From Nocardia sp. NBC_01327 (GTDB lineage Bacteria > Actinomycetota > Actinomycetes > Mycobacteriales > Mycobacteriaceae): DNA of 64,000 bases. The notes beneath the pieces are model-generated. The model did not search any database and was not told the DNA's origin. It saw only the letters and a list, made by a program, of their open reading frames with translations. Location: assembly GCF_035958815.1 (NCBI RefSeq), contig NZ_CP108383.1, forward strand, positions 2,604,001-2,668,000. The letters run 5' to 3'. The position numbers and the translations under genes were made by a program. Every line of letters begins with the position of its first letter. Position 1 is the stretch's first letter. Shown piece by piece: positions 50,461 to 59,650 of this stretch.

Positions 50461-50486
50461 AAACAGAATATAGATTCTGTTTATGG
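50457..50486. promoter_or_regulatory. 30-bp perfect palindrome, probable TetR operator
   Basis: CCATAAACAGAAT-ATAG-ATTCTGTTTATGG, with 13-bp perfect arms. Its left end includes the methyltransferase start codon (CAT on the plus strand), so a bound repressor would sit directly on the transcription or translation start. It is AT-rich in a GC-rich context. Confidence 0.82.
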
Positions 50487-50571
50487 CCTTCGCAAGAGTT
50501 CGCGCGACTCGAATGCGCGAACGACACCGCGACGTAAGTCCGATGCAAGCGGGTCCGCGAACGCTTGACCT

Positions 50572-51456
50572 ATGGCACACAACGACATCCGCACCGGCGC
50601 TGCCTCTCTCGCCGGTATGGCAATGACCTTCGAGACCGGATCGGTGCGGTCGAGTGACGGCACGACCATCGGGTATCGGCGCATCGGCGTCGGTCCCGGG
50701 GTGGTCCTCGTGCACGGCGCGATGATGACCGGACGGCTCTTCGAACTGCTGGCCCGCATGCTGGCCGATCGCTTCACCGTGTACATCCCCGACCGCCGTG
50801 GTCGCGGTCTGAGTGGACCGTTCGGCCCGGACTACAGCATCCAGACGGAGATCGACGACCTCGCCGCCCTGCTTCGAGAGAGCAATGCGCACAATGTCTT
50901 CGGGCTCAGCTCCGGTGCGGTGATCGCATTGCACGCCGCGCGGCAGCTGCCGCAGATCACCAAACTCGCACTGTACGAGCCGCCGCTGGCCACCGACGGC
51001 GTCTCGCCGACCGCATGGTCGGGCCGCTACGAAAGCGATCTGGACGCAGGCCGGACCGCGTCGGCCTTCGTCTCGGTGCTCAAGGGAACCGGTGACCTCC
51101 GGGGCATGGCCCTACTTCCCCGAGTGATTCTGGTGCCGCTGATGGCACTGTTCCTGCGCCTGGACAAGGGCGATTCGGACCACGGCCCGCTCCGCGAACT
51201 CATCCCGACGGTCCGATACGACATCGAAGTGGTGCGCGGCGCCGAGCCCGATCTGTCCGTGTTCTCCACACTGCGGTGCGACACCCTGCTGCTCGGTGGC
51301 AGCCGGAGTGTCGGATATCTGGGTGTGGCGTTGCGGAAGCTTGCGGCAATACTGCCGAATGCCCGATCCGTCACGCTGAACGGCGTCGGCCACACCGCGA
51401 CCTTCAATGATGAAAAACCCCAGCTCGCGGCCGCCGAACTGCGTGAGTTCTTCTGA
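50572..51456 (+). CDS. alpha/beta hydrolase
   Basis: 294 residues. VVLVHGAMMTGRLFELL (oxyanion), nucleophile elbow GLSSGAVIAL and the late His in NGVGHTATFNDEKP; the acid is probably in or near LLGGSRSVGY, where the usual Asp is not obvious. Divergent from the methyltransferase/TetR operon and possibly controlled by the same operator. Starts at ATG 50572; MAMTFETGS (50617) is an alternative. Confidence 0.85.
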   Translation: MAHNDIRTGAASLAGMAMTFETGSVRSSDGTTIGYRRIGVGPGVVLVHGAMMTGRLFELLARMLADRFTVYIPDRRGRGLSGPFGPDYSIQTEIDDLAALLRESNAHNVFGLSSGAVIALHAARQLPQITKLALYEPPLATDGVSPTAWSGRYESDLDAGRTASAFVSVLKGTGDLRGMALLPRVILVPLMALFLRLDKGDSDHGPLRELIPTVRYDIEVVRGAEPDLSVFSTLRCDTLLLGGSRSVGYLGVALRKLAAILPNARSVTLNGVGHTATFNDEKPQLAAAELREFF

Positions 51457-51534
51457 GCGGTCGCGGTATTCATAGAAGGTCCGCATGAAACCCTTCGGTC
51501 CGGGGGTGTAGCGGACTAGCCTGTCCACGTAGAT

Positions 51535-52350
51535 GTGTGGCCGGTCGATCGAAGTGGTGATGGGATGGAAAAAGTTATGCCACTGGATCTGCCGCACACT
51601 TCGCGCATCTATGACTACTTCCTCGGGGGCAAGGACAACTACGAGGCCGACCGCAAGGCTGCGGAGGAGATTCTGCAGGCGTGGCCGGATATTCGGACCG
51701 CGGCGCGGGTGAATCGGCAGTTCATGCAGCGCAGTACGCGGTTCCTGGCCGAGGCGGGGATTCGGCAGTTCCTCGATATCGGGACCGGGATTCCGACCGA
51801 GCCGAATCTGCATCAGATCGCGCAGCGGGCCGCTCCGGATGCGCGGGTGGTGTACGTGGACAACGATCCGGTGGTGCTGGCCCACGCGCGGGCGTTGATG
51901 CCCGGCGGAACCTCGGGGGCGACAACCTACATCCAGGGGGATGTGACCGATCCGCTGTCCATTCTCGCGGCATTGTCCGGGGTGCTGGATCTGTCCGAGC
52001 CGATCGGTTTGAGCATGATCGCGCTGCTGCATTTCGTCGAGGCGAGCATCCCGCTGATCGTGTCGACGTTCCTGGACGCGCTGGCGCCGGGTTCGTTCCT
52101 GGTGATCTGCACGATTACCGCCGATTTCGCGCCGGAGCAGGTGGTCGCTGCCCAGGATGTGTATCGCGTGCGTAAGTTGCCGGCGCAGGTGCGGACCCGT
52201 GACGAGGTCACCGGGTGGTTCTCCGGCCTGGACCTGGTCGAGCCGGGTGTGGTGCCGCCGCATCGATGGGGTCTGGTGGAGACGACCGAGATCTCCCCGG
52301 CCTTCGATGCCAAGGTGTCCTGCTACTGCGGTGTGGGCCGCAAACCCTGA
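51535..52350 (+). CDS. SAM-dependent methyltransferase, DUF574 (Methyltransf_19) family
   Basis: 271 residues from the GTG at 51535 or 261 from the ATG at 51565. The family hallmark is HTSRIYDYFLGGKDNYEADRKAAE near the N-terminus, followed by FLDIGTGIPTEPNLHQIAQR (motif I), VVYVDNDPVVLAHARAL and MIALLHFVEAS. DUF574 proteins are actinobacterial, numerous per genome, and of unknown substrate. TAGCCT (51517-51522) could be its -10. Confidence 0.88.
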   Translation: MWPVDRSGDGMEKVMPLDLPHTSRIYDYFLGGKDNYEADRKAAEEILQAWPDIRTAARVNRQFMQRSTRFLAEAGIRQFLDIGTGIPTEPNLHQIAQRAAPDARVVYVDNDPVVLAHARALMPGGTSGATTYIQGDVTDPLSILAALSGVLDLSEPIGLSMIALLHFVEASIPLIVSTFLDALAPGSFLVICTITADFAPEQVVAAQDVYRVRKLPAQVRTRDEVTGWFSGLDLVEPGVVPPHRWGLVETTEISPAFDAKVSCYCGVGRKP

Positions 52351-52494
52351 TCGGGCGCGGCGCGCGGACCGAGGGAATAACCGACAGCCATCGGCCTGTT
52401 GCCGAAACCGTGCGCAGAATCGTTGGGAAATCGTAGACCGCCCGGGGATACCCCAAGGAAGCGCAGGTCAACGATGGGATAGGCTTTGTCGGTC

Positions 52495-53715
52495 ATGAAG
52501 TCGGTTTTCCCGGGTCCGGTCGGTGCCCAGACGGTCTACCTCGATCACGCGGCCACAACACCCATGTTCCCGGTCGCTGTCGAGGCAATGAGTGCTGTCC
52601 TGGGGTCGGCGGGCAATGCGTCCTCGCTGCACGCCTCCGGGCGCGCCGCGCGGCGGCTGCTCGAGGAGGCTCGGGAGTCGATCGCGGCGGGGCTGGGAGC
52701 GCGGCCGTCCGAGGTGATCTTCACCTCCGGCGGGACCGAGAGCGACAATCTCGCCGTCAAGGGCATCTACTGGGCGCGCCGTGACGCCGATCCGAAGCGC
52801 ACCCGGATTCTGGTCAGCTCGGTCGAGCATCATGCGGTGCTCGATGCGGTCGAGTGGCTGGAGCAGCACGAGGGCGCGCAGATCACCTGGCTGGATCCGG
52901 ATGCCGAAGGCGTCGTTTCGCCCCGCACCCTGCGCGATGCCCTGGCCGCACATGCCGGTGACACCGCGCTGGTGAGCGTCATGTGGGCCAATAACGAGGT
53001 CGGCGCCATTCAGCCCATTGCCGAATTGGCCGCGGTGGCACAGGAATTCGATGTGCCCATGCACAGCGATGCGGTACAGGCGGGCGCGCAACTGCCCATC
53101 GCCTTCGGCCGGAGTGGTTTGGCGGCAGCGAGTTTCGCGGGCCACAAGGTCGGCGGGCCGCACGGTGTCGGTGTTCTGCTGCTGGGCCGTCAGGTGCCCG
53201 CGGTGCCCATGCTGCACGGCGGCGGGCACGAGCGGGATCTGCGCTCCGGTACCTCGGATGTGCCCGGTGCGGCCGGTCTGGCCGCCGCCATCCGCGAGAC
53301 CGTCGCCGGAATGTCTACGCGCACACTCGAATTGAACAGACTGCGGGATCGTCTCATCGACGGCGTGTACGCCGAGGTGCCGGAGGCGATTCTCAACGGG
53401 CCCACCGGCGACCGCCGGCTGCCCGGCAATGTCCACTTCACGTTCCCCGGCTGTGAGGGCGATTCGCTGCTCATGCTGCTCGATGCCGCCGGGATCGAAT
53501 GCTCGACCGGATCGGCCTGCAATGCCGGTGTCGCCGGACCCAGCCATGTGCTGCTCGCCATGGGTGTGGATCCGGGACTGGCACGCGGGTCGCTGCGATT
53601 CACCCTGGGACACAACTCGACCGACGCCGATGTCGACGCCCTGCTGGCAGTGCTGCCGCAGGTTGTCGAGCGGGCGAAGGCGGCCGGAATGGCCGGCGCG
53701 AAAGGAGGCTTCTAG
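52495..53715 (+). CDS. iscS: cysteine desulfurase
   Basis: 406 residues from the ATG at 52495, with TAGGCT (52480-52485) 9 nt upstream. Class V PLP enzyme: [13 protein letters not shown] Lys218 in [12 protein letters not shown] and catalytic Cys342 in [11 protein letters not shown], the short-loop group I form. It abstracts sulfur from cysteine as an enzyme-bound persulfide. The mnmA gene starts at the very next base after the stop, so the persulfide most likely serves tRNA 2-thiolation. Collinear with Rv3025c. Confidence 0.95.
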   Translation: MKSVFPGPVGAQTVYLDHAATTPMFPVAVEAMSAVLGSAGNASSLHASGRAARRLLEEARESIAAGLGARPSEVIFTSGGTESDNLAVKGIYWARRDADPKRTRILVSSVEHHAVLDAVEWLEQHEGAQITWLDPDAEGVVSPRTLRDALAAHAGDTALVSVMWANNEVGAIQPIAELAAVAQEFDVPMHSDAVQAGAQLPIAFGRSGLAAASFAGHKVGGPHGVGVLLLGRQVPAVPMLHGGGHERDLRSGTSDVPGAAGLAAAIRETVAGMSTRTLELNRLRDRLIDGVYAEVPEAILNGPTGDRRLPGNVHFTFPGCEGDSLLMLLDAAGIECSTGSACNAGVAGPSHVLLAMGVDPGLARGSLRFTLGHNSTDADVDALLAVLPQVVERAKAAGMAGAKGGF

Positions 53716-54837
53716 ATGCGAGTACTTGCCGCGATGAGTGGTGGTGTGGATTCCGCGGTAGCGGCCGCGCGCGCCGTTGCCGCCGGACACGATGTGGTCG
53801 GGGTGCACCTGGCGCTGTCCGCGTCACCGGGCACGCTGCGCACCGGATCGCGCGGTTGCTGCTCCAAGGAGGACGCCGGTGATGCCCGGCGCGCCGCGGA
53901 CGTGCTCGGAATCCCCTTCTACGTCTGGGATTTCGCCGACCGCTTCAAGGAAGACGTGATCGACGATTTCGTCGCCGCGTACGCCGCCGGGGAAACCCCC
54001 AATCCGTGCCTGCGCTGCAACGAGAAGATCAAGTTCTCGGCGCTCGCTGATCGCGCGGTGGCACTGGGCTTCGACGCGGTGGCCACCGGCCACTACGCGC
54101 GCCTCGAGGACGGCGTGCTGCGCCGTGCGGTGGACGCCGACAAAGACCAGTCCTATGTGCTCGCGGTGCTCACCGCCGAGCAGCTCTCGCGCGCCATGTT
54201 CCCGATCGGCGACACCCCCAAGCCGCAGATTCGCGAGGAGGCCGCCGAGCGCGGCCTGGCCGTCGCGGACAAGCCGGACAGTCACGACATCTGCTTCATT
54301 CCCTCCGGTGACACCCAGGCGTTCCTGGGCGCCAAGATCGGTATCCGCCCGGGTGCGCTGCGCGATGCCGACGGCACCAAGCTCGGCGATCACAAGGGCG
54401 TGCACGAGTTCACCATCGGCCAGCGCAAGGGCCTGGGCCTGCCCGGCCCGGCGGCCGACGGCAAGCCCCGCTACGTCACCGGCATCGACCCCGACTCGGG
54501 CGATGTGCACGTGGGCTCCGCCAAGGACCTCGAGGTGTGGACGGTCCTGGCCGCCCGCGCCATCTGGACCTCCGGCGAGACCCCCGACGGCCCGATCGAA
54601 TGCGTGGCCCAGGTCCGCGCCCACGGCGGCACCGCCCCCGCGGTCGCCGAGGCCGTCGGCGACGGCCTGATCGTCCGCCTCCGCGAACCCCTCACCGGCG
54701 TGGCCCGCGGCCAGGCGGTAGTCCTCTACCGCCCGGACACCGACGGCGACGAGGTCCTCGGCAGCGGCACCATCTCCGGCACCGAGCGCGAACCCCACTC
54801 CTACGCAACCGAACTGGTCGCGGACACCGCGCAGTGA
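53716..54837 (+). CDS. mnmA: tRNA-specific 2-thiouridylase MnmA
   Basis: 373 residues; the ATG abuts the iscS stop and GAAAGGAGG precedes it. PP-loop ATPase motif [12 protein letters not shown] (SGGVDS, 8-13), catalytic cysteines Cys98 in [12 protein letters not shown] and Cys193 in [10 protein letters not shown], and [15 protein letters not shown] signatures. It adenylates U34 of Lys/Glu/Gln tRNAs and inserts sulfur from IscS. Collinear with Rv3024c (trmU). Confidence 0.97.
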   Translation: MRVLAAMSGGVDSAVAAARAVAAGHDVVGVHLALSASPGTLRTGSRGCCSKEDAGDARRAADVLGIPFYVWDFADRFKEDVIDDFVAAYAAGETPNPCLRCNEKIKFSALADRAVALGFDAVATGHYARLEDGVLRRAVDADKDQSYVLAVLTAEQLSRAMFPIGDTPKPQIREEAAERGLAVADKPDSHDICFIPSGDTQAFLGAKIGIRPGALRDADGTKLGDHKGVHEFTIGQRKGLGLPGPAADGKPRYVTGIDPDSGDVHVGSAKDLEVWTVLAARAIWTSGETPDGPIECVAQVRAHGGTAPAVAEAVGDGLIVRLREPLTGVARGQAVVLYRPDTDGDEVLGSGTISGTEREPHSYATELVADTAQ

Positions 54838-54993
54838 CACTGGTGGGGTCGTCCCTCGCTCCGCCATGGTCGGTGGCAGTCGAGCGGCCGGTGTAGCGTC
54901 CGGCGTGCCGTGATGTCATCGAATGTCGTGGGTGGTGCGGAGCGGTTGTGTGAGTGCTGGATCTGGATGGCCGAGTGATGCGGAGTGGCGCGG

Positions 54994-56040
54994 ATGAGTG
55001 ACATCGAGACCGGTGGCGGAGTTTTGCGCGGCGGGATCGCGACCGGGGTCGGGTCGTGGCCCGGGACCGAGTCGCGGGAGGCTGCGGCGACCGTGGTGGG
55101 GGAGCTGGGGGAGCTGCCGCATCTGGTGGAATTGCCGGGGCGCGGGGTGGGTGCGGACATGATCGGGCGGGTGTCGGCGCTGCTGGTCGATATGCGGTTC
55201 GACAGCACCACGCGCGGGTATCGGCTGGCTGTGCGGCCGGGCGCGGTGGCGCGGCGGGCACGCGATTTCCTGCACGCCGATCTCGACGCGCTCGAAGAGG
55301 CTTGGGAGACAGCCGGTCTCATGGGGTCCGGGCGGCCGATCAAGGTTCAGGTCACCGGGCCGCTGACGCTCGCCGCCGAGGTGGAATTGCCGCTCGGGCA
55401 CCGGGTGATCACCGATTCCGGTGCGCTGCGCGATCTTTCGGAATCGCTGGCCGAGGGGTTGGCCACCCATGTCGCCGAGGTCGGTAAGCGACTGTCCACA
55501 GATGTGCTGGTGCAGTTGGACGAACCGCTGCTGACCGATGTGCTGGAGGGCTCGCTGAGCGGTGTCAGCATGCTCAATACCGTGCGCGCCATGCCGGAGC
55601 CGGAGGCGCTGCACGTCCTCGATACGGTGATCGGCGCGCAGTCGGGGCCGGTGCTGGTGCACAGTTGCGCCGCCAAGCCCCCGCTCGGATTCCTGCGCCG
55701 GAGTGGCGCTGCCGCAGTCGGTTTCGATATCTCCACCATCCATACGGCCGATCTCGATCGCATCGGCGAATTGCTGGACGACGGCAGGTATCTGGTCCTC
55801 GGGCTGGTGCCGACCACCGCTCCGGACAAGCCCGTCACCTGGCGTGAGATCGCCGAACCCGGTGTGCGGCTGATCGATCGGCTGGGCTTCCGGCGTCGCC
55901 TGCTGGCCGAGCAGATTCTGGTCTCCCCGGCCTGCGGGCTGGCGGGCGCACCGCTGTCCTGGGCGCGGCAGGCGCTGAGCCTCGCGGCCGAGACAGCGCG
56001 CGTCTACGCGGACGAGCCGGAGTCGATCAACTTCGAATAA
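54994..56040 (+). CDS. MetE-like (cobalamin-independent methionine synthase II-like) protein
   Basis: 348 residues from the ATG at 54994, about the length of the MetE C-terminal barrel alone. It has ATGVGSWPGT at the N-terminus, QLDEPLLTDVL and the zinc-type ligands in LVHSCAAKPP (His, Cys) and SPACGLAG (Cys). It lacks the N-terminal MetE half, so methyl transfer to homocysteine is uncertain; a different methyl donor or thiol acceptor is plausible. Collinear with Rv3015c, which in mycobacteria precedes ligA; ligA is not in this window. Confidence 0.88.
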   Translation: MSDIETGGGVLRGGIATGVGSWPGTESREAAATVVGELGELPHLVELPGRGVGADMIGRVSALLVDMRFDSTTRGYRLAVRPGAVARRARDFLHADLDALEEAWETAGLMGSGRPIKVQVTGPLTLAAEVELPLGHRVITDSGALRDLSESLAEGLATHVAEVGKRLSTDVLVQLDEPLLTDVLEGSLSGVSMLNTVRAMPEPEALHVLDTVIGAQSGPVLVHSCAAKPPLGFLRRSGAAAVGFDISTIHTADLDRIGELLDDGRYLVLGLVPTTAPDKPVTWREIAEPGVRLIDRLGFRRRLLAEQILVSPACGLAGAPLSWARQALSLAAETARVYADEPESINFE

Positions 56041-56059
56041 TCCGGTGCGGCACCGGTAT

Positions 56060-56614
56060 TCACATATCGGCGAGAATGCCCGAGGCGATGCGCGCGGCGG
56101 CGGCATTGCACTGCTCGTCGGTGAGTTCGAGGTCGCTCATCATGGTGATGCTCCAGCTGATGGCCAGCAGTGCCTGGCGGGCGTGGAAGACGGCCAGCGC
56201 CGCATCGTCCGGCGCTGCCATCAGATCGGCCAGCACCCGGAACTGGTAGCGCAGGCCGACCCCGAACCCGAGTTGGCGGAAGGCGGGCTGGTTTTCGTGC
56301 CAGAACCGCATCATGTCCTTGCCCAGGCTGTGCAGCAGCGTGCCGTAGCGGGTGAGGATCTCCTGCGCCCGCTCCCGGCCGGGCGGTGTGGCCTCGGCCC
56401 AGGTGACGATGTCGTCGATGCCGCTGCGCAGATCGTCGGAGAGGCTTGCGACAATGTCTTCCTTGGTCCGGAAGTGGTAGTACAGCGCGGCTTTCGTGAC
56501 GCCGAGCTGTTCGGCGATCTCGCGCAGTGAGGTCTTCTCGTAGCCGTGCTCGCCGAAAAGCTCCATGGCCACGGCGCGAATGCGCTCCCGCGTATCGCTG
56601 CGACGCCCGTCCAT
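56060..56614 (-). CDS. TetR family transcriptional regulator
   Basis: 184 residues from the ATG at 56614. HTH: RERIRAVAMELFGEHGYEKTSLREIAEQLGVTKAALYYHFRTKEDI. The first part of a longer open frame (to 56800) overlaps the divergent methyltransferase and is not supported. It is divergent from the methyltransferase at 56736 and probably regulates it. No strong palindrome was recognised in the 121-bp gap. Confidence 0.92.
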   Translation of the reverse strand: MDGRRSDTRERIRAVAMELFGEHGYEKTSLREIAEQLGVTKAALYYHFRTKEDIVASLSDDLRSGIDDIVTWAEATPPGRERAQEILTRYGTLLHSLGKDMMRFWHENQPAFRQLGFGVGLRYQFRVLADLMAAPDDAALAVFHARQALLAISWSITMMSDLELTDEQCNAAAARIASGILADM

Positions 56615-56735
56615 GGGTCCCTCCGGTCGTATTCGGGTTCCGGTTGCTTGACGACCGGCAAGGGAGCAGCCTAGCGTCGTCGGCAGGCCCGGATAACTAG
56701 TCGGGCGGCAAGTTAATTGTACGGGGAGATTTGAT

Positions 56736-57578
56736 ATGACCGAGGCAGGGCAAGTACCCGTTGCCGGTGTGGCCATGACGGCGATCGGGGTCGCCGTCAT
56801 CCGGGCCAGGGAGTCGCAGCGACCGGATCGGCTCTATGACGATCCTTTCGCACAGCTTTTCGTCGACGCCGCGAAACCGTTCTTCGGACAGCGCTGGGAT
56901 CGGCTGCTGCCACTGGTCGACATGTTCTTCGACGCACGCACCATCGGGGTGCGGCTGGTCGACGATCATGTCGAAGATGCTGTCCGCCAGGGTAATCGGC
57001 AGGTTATCATCATAGGCGCCGGGCTCGATACCCGCGCGTTCCGCATGGACCTGCCCGCGGACACCCGCTTCTTCGAGCTCGACCTCCCGGTCACCTTCGA
57101 CTTCAAGGAGCCGGTGCTGGATCGCGCCGGGGTGACCCCGCGCTACGAAAGGCATGTACTGCCGGTCGATCTGCGCGAGGAGTGGGCCGAACCGCTACTG
57201 GCACAGGGCTTCCGGCCGGAGGAGCCGACGCACTGGGTGGACGAGGGCGTGCTCGGCTATCTGACCCGCCCGGATGCACAGCGGGTGGTCGAGAAGATCA
57301 CCGAATTGTCCGCGCCGGGAAGCCGATTCGGTGTCGCGAAGTTCGCGGTGGACGCGGATACCGGGCCGTACCCGGAACTGCGCCGGCTCGTCTCGGGTGA
57401 TGATGCCGCTCCCGGCGAGCTGGGTGGTCTTGGCTCCGATATCGGGGACTGGCTGATCGCCAACGGCTGGGACACCGAATTCCGCACCTGGGACGATATG
57501 GTCGCCGGATACGGCCGTCCCGCCGGAGATGCTGCTGGTGACCCCACCAACGGCACCATCTTGGCCGTCCGCCGCTGA
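56736..57578 (+). CDS. SAM-dependent methyltransferase (TIGR00027/LCMT family)
   Basis: 280 residues with GGGGAG upstream. Family blocks VAVIRARESQRPDRLYDDPFAQLF, QVIIIGAGLDTRAFRMDLP, RFFELDLPVTFDFKE and HWVDEGVLGYL. A second member of the family found at 49582, also next to a TetR gene. Substrate unknown; likely secondary-metabolite or polyketide O-methylation. Confidence 0.9.
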   Translation: MTEAGQVPVAGVAMTAIGVAVIRARESQRPDRLYDDPFAQLFVDAAKPFFGQRWDRLLPLVDMFFDARTIGVRLVDDHVEDAVRQGNRQVIIIGAGLDTRAFRMDLPADTRFFELDLPVTFDFKEPVLDRAGVTPRYERHVLPVDLREEWAEPLLAQGFRPEEPTHWVDEGVLGYLTRPDAQRVVEKITELSAPGSRFGVAKFAVDADTGPYPELRRLVSGDDAAPGELGGLGSDIGDWLIANGWDTEFRTWDDMVAGYGRPAGDAAGDPTNGTILAVRR

Positions 57579-57693
57579 CCGACTCGCGCTGCGCCCGAGC
57601 CTGCGCGCCGCGCACGGGGTTGCGCCGGGCGGGCTGGACGCTTGCGCGGGCGCGCGAGCTTGCCTGGGCGCGAATACGTGCGCAGCGAAGCGG

Positions 57694-58065
57694 TCAGTTG
57701 CGCTGATCGCGCTGACGGGAGCCGAAGTAGGGGCGTGCGCCGGGGTGGGCGAGTTGCCAGCGGTCGGGCTTCCCCGAGGGGTAGGCGACGGGAATCTGGT
57801 CGCCGATGGATGGCCACTGGTTCACATCCCAGGCGAAACGGCTGTACACCTCGTGCGCGACCACCGACGGCCCGGAGATGCTGCCGCTGAGTGTCACGTA
57901 CTGCTCGCCGGTGGCGTCCGGGCGCGGACTGACCCCGGTCACGTAGAGCATGCCGGATTCCGGAGCGACCATCTGACCGCCGCCGCCCCGGCCGCGCCGG
58001 AAGGCCATGATGGTCGCCACCAGCGCGCCGCCGATCAATATGATGAACGTGAGCTGCATGAGCAT
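57694..58065 (-). CDS. membrane-anchored hypothetical protein
   Basis: 123 residues. One N-terminal helix (LMQLTFIILIGGALVATIMAF) is followed by RRGRGGGG and a small beta-rich domain (MLYVTGVSPRPDATGEQYVTLSGSIS, VYSRFAWDVNQWPSIGDQIPVAYPSGKPDRWQL) that looks OB- or NfeD-like. The domain is likely on the cytoplasmic side given the adjacent arginines. Not recognised further. Convergent with the upstream methyltransferase. Confidence 0.75.
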   Translation of the reverse strand: MLMQLTFIILIGGALVATIMAFRRGRGGGGQMVAPESGMLYVTGVSPRPDATGEQYVTLSGSISGPSVVAHEVYSRFAWDVNQWPSIGDQIPVAYPSGKPDRWQLAHPGARPYFGSRQRDQRN

Positions 58066-58153
58066 GACCCCATGCTAGGCGGACCGGCCGAACATTGGGT
58101 CAATGTGGTTGCTGACCAGTTGCTCGGCGGCCCGCCGTAAGGGGTAATCCGGT

Positions 58154-59479
58154 TCAGCCCGCGGTGATCGCCGCGATGGCCCCGGCCGGTAGCGATGTGG
58201 TGGTGCCTGCCGGCAGGGCGGGGCGATCGGCGGGGGTGAGCTCCGAGGTGCCCTTCATGGTCCGCCGCACTCCCCAGACGATGGTGCGCTTGGACTGCGA
58301 GCGCCCGTTGCCGCGATCGATCAGCATGCGATTGGCGGTGGTGAAGACCAATTGCGCACCGTGAGTGTTGGTTTCGGGGTTCTGGAAGAGCTGGATGAGG
58401 CTGTCTGCCGTCTCGGGGGCGAGATGCTCGTCGATATCGTCGACCATGAGGACGCCGCCGGCGTCGAGCGCGTCCAGCATGGGCGGCAGCAGCCGCAGCA
58501 TGGCCAGGGTGGCGCTGGACTCGTCGGTGATATCGAAGGCGGTATCGATGCCTTCGTGCGCCAGGCCGAGGCCGACGCCCCGCCGCGCGACCATGCGGGA
58601 GTAGAGGGCATCACGCGCACCGAACAGATTCGACAGCTCACGCTGCAGCAGGGTGATAGTGATGCCGTGCTCGAGGAACAGCTCCTCCGCATAACTGGAG
58701 GAGGTCGTGCAGGACTCGATTTCCTTTGTGGTGCTGGCAATATCGGTATCGAGGTCGTGCAGATAGTCGGCGTACATGGGATCGTCGCTGGGCAGCAGCA
58801 GATCGGTGATACCCAGATCGGCCGAGCGCAGCACCGTCAGCAGGCGTACCGCATGCTCGGTGGAGCGGGAGATGTGGCTGCCCACCCGCTGCGCGATATC
58901 GGCCGGATCCGGTTGTCCGCACTGCACTTCCAGCAGTGACTGGAACCAGCGGTAGGCGGGTACCAGGGGTTCGGCGTACAACTGCCCGGACAGGCTGAGC
59001 AGCAGGGCATTCGGGCGCACCAGCGGCACCACCGCGCCGAGTCCGTAACGAGCGGCCTCGAACATGGGCCCGATGCGAATATCCTCGCCCGCGCGCTCGA
59101 ACACGATGCGCTTGCGATTATGCGGGTACGAATGCAGCCATTCGGCGCTCACATCGGCATTGTCGAGCCGGAACCCGTAGGTGTACGGGCACCCCTCGGC
59201 GACGAAATGCGCCACGAAGGTCGAAGGGCGGTCCGCGAATCCGAGGTGCGGGGTGCGCACCGGTCCGGAGAAGGGGTCCCAGCCGGTGACCGAGTTCAGC
59301 ACCGCGTCACGCATGCGGTCCAGGGCGCCGACAAGACTGGATTTGCCCGAGGCGGCGGCGCCGTACACCGCGGTGACCGGAGCGGCGACAGGACCATTGC
59401 CGCGGGTGAGCCGCAACTCCTGCGGCTCGGCGAGGGATCGGTGGTTCGCCACCTGAAAACTGCGCAACACCCTGGTCAT
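58154..59479 (-). CDS. AAA family ATPase (AAA_15/AAA_21, OLD-like without nuclease)
   Basis: 441 residues. An SMC/RecF-like ATPase: N-terminal FQVANHRSLAEPQELRL, Walker A AVYGAAASGKSSLVGAL, a long helical insert (about 90-310), then the signature-region ...DESSATLAMLRLLPPML, Walker B GGVLMVDDIDEHLAPE and the sensor-like AQLVFTTANRMLID. The Walker B acidic pair is DD rather than DE. Relatives are common in phage-defence modules (RloA, OLD, retron ATPases), but no partner nuclease or toxin is adjacent. The 3' flank is a noncoding or small membrane gene, and the ArsR fusion is upstream. Confidence 0.85.
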   Translation of the reverse strand: MTRVLRSFQVANHRSLAEPQELRLTRGNGPVAAPVTAVYGAAASGKSSLVGALDRMRDAVLNSVTGWDPFSGPVRTPHLGFADRPSTFVAHFVAEGCPYTYGFRLDNADVSAEWLHSYPHNRKRIVFERAGEDIRIGPMFEAARYGLGAVVPLVRPNALLLSLSGQLYAEPLVPAYRWFQSLLEVQCGQPDPADIAQRVGSHISRSTEHAVRLLTVLRSADLGITDLLLPSDDPMYADYLHDLDTDIASTTKEIESCTTSSSYAEELFLEHGITITLLQRELSNLFGARDALYSRMVARRGVGLGLAHEGIDTAFDITDESSATLAMLRLLPPMLDALDAGGVLMVDDIDEHLAPETADSLIQLFQNPETNTHGAQLVFTTANRMLIDRGNGRSQSKRTIVWGVRRTMKGTSELTPADRPALPAGTTTSLPAGAIAAITAG

Positions 59480-59569
59480 CCTGCCGGTCGGCGCGCGTTA
59501 AAGCCATCCGCCCGTATCGGACACGTGTCGCGCGAACCGTTTTCATCGACACGGCAGTTGACGTGAGCA

Positions 59570-59623
59570 TTGACAGGCAACCGTGAGGCTGCCTATTCTT
59601 GCCATGCAACCATTAGGTTGCAT
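59570..59623 (+). promoter_or_regulatory. promoter with two tandem ArsR-type operators
   Basis: TTGACA (59570-59575) and TATTCT (59594-59599) at 18-bp spacing form a good sigma-70-like promoter. Operator 1, AGGCAACC-GTGA-GGCTGCCT (59575-59594, one mismatch), fills the spacer. Operator 2, ATGCAACC-ATTA-GGTTGCAT (59604-59623, perfect), follows. Both share GCAACC-N4-GG(T/C)TGC; centres are 29 bp apart. Confidence 0.85.
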
Positions 59624-59650
59624 ATCGCGAGAACGTGGATAGAGGTGCAG

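Noticed and set aside
49595..50548. N-terminal extension of the TetR frame through the methyltransferase
   Set aside because: The extension is Arg/Gly-rich without family similarity, while the overlapping frame is a clear methyltransferase.
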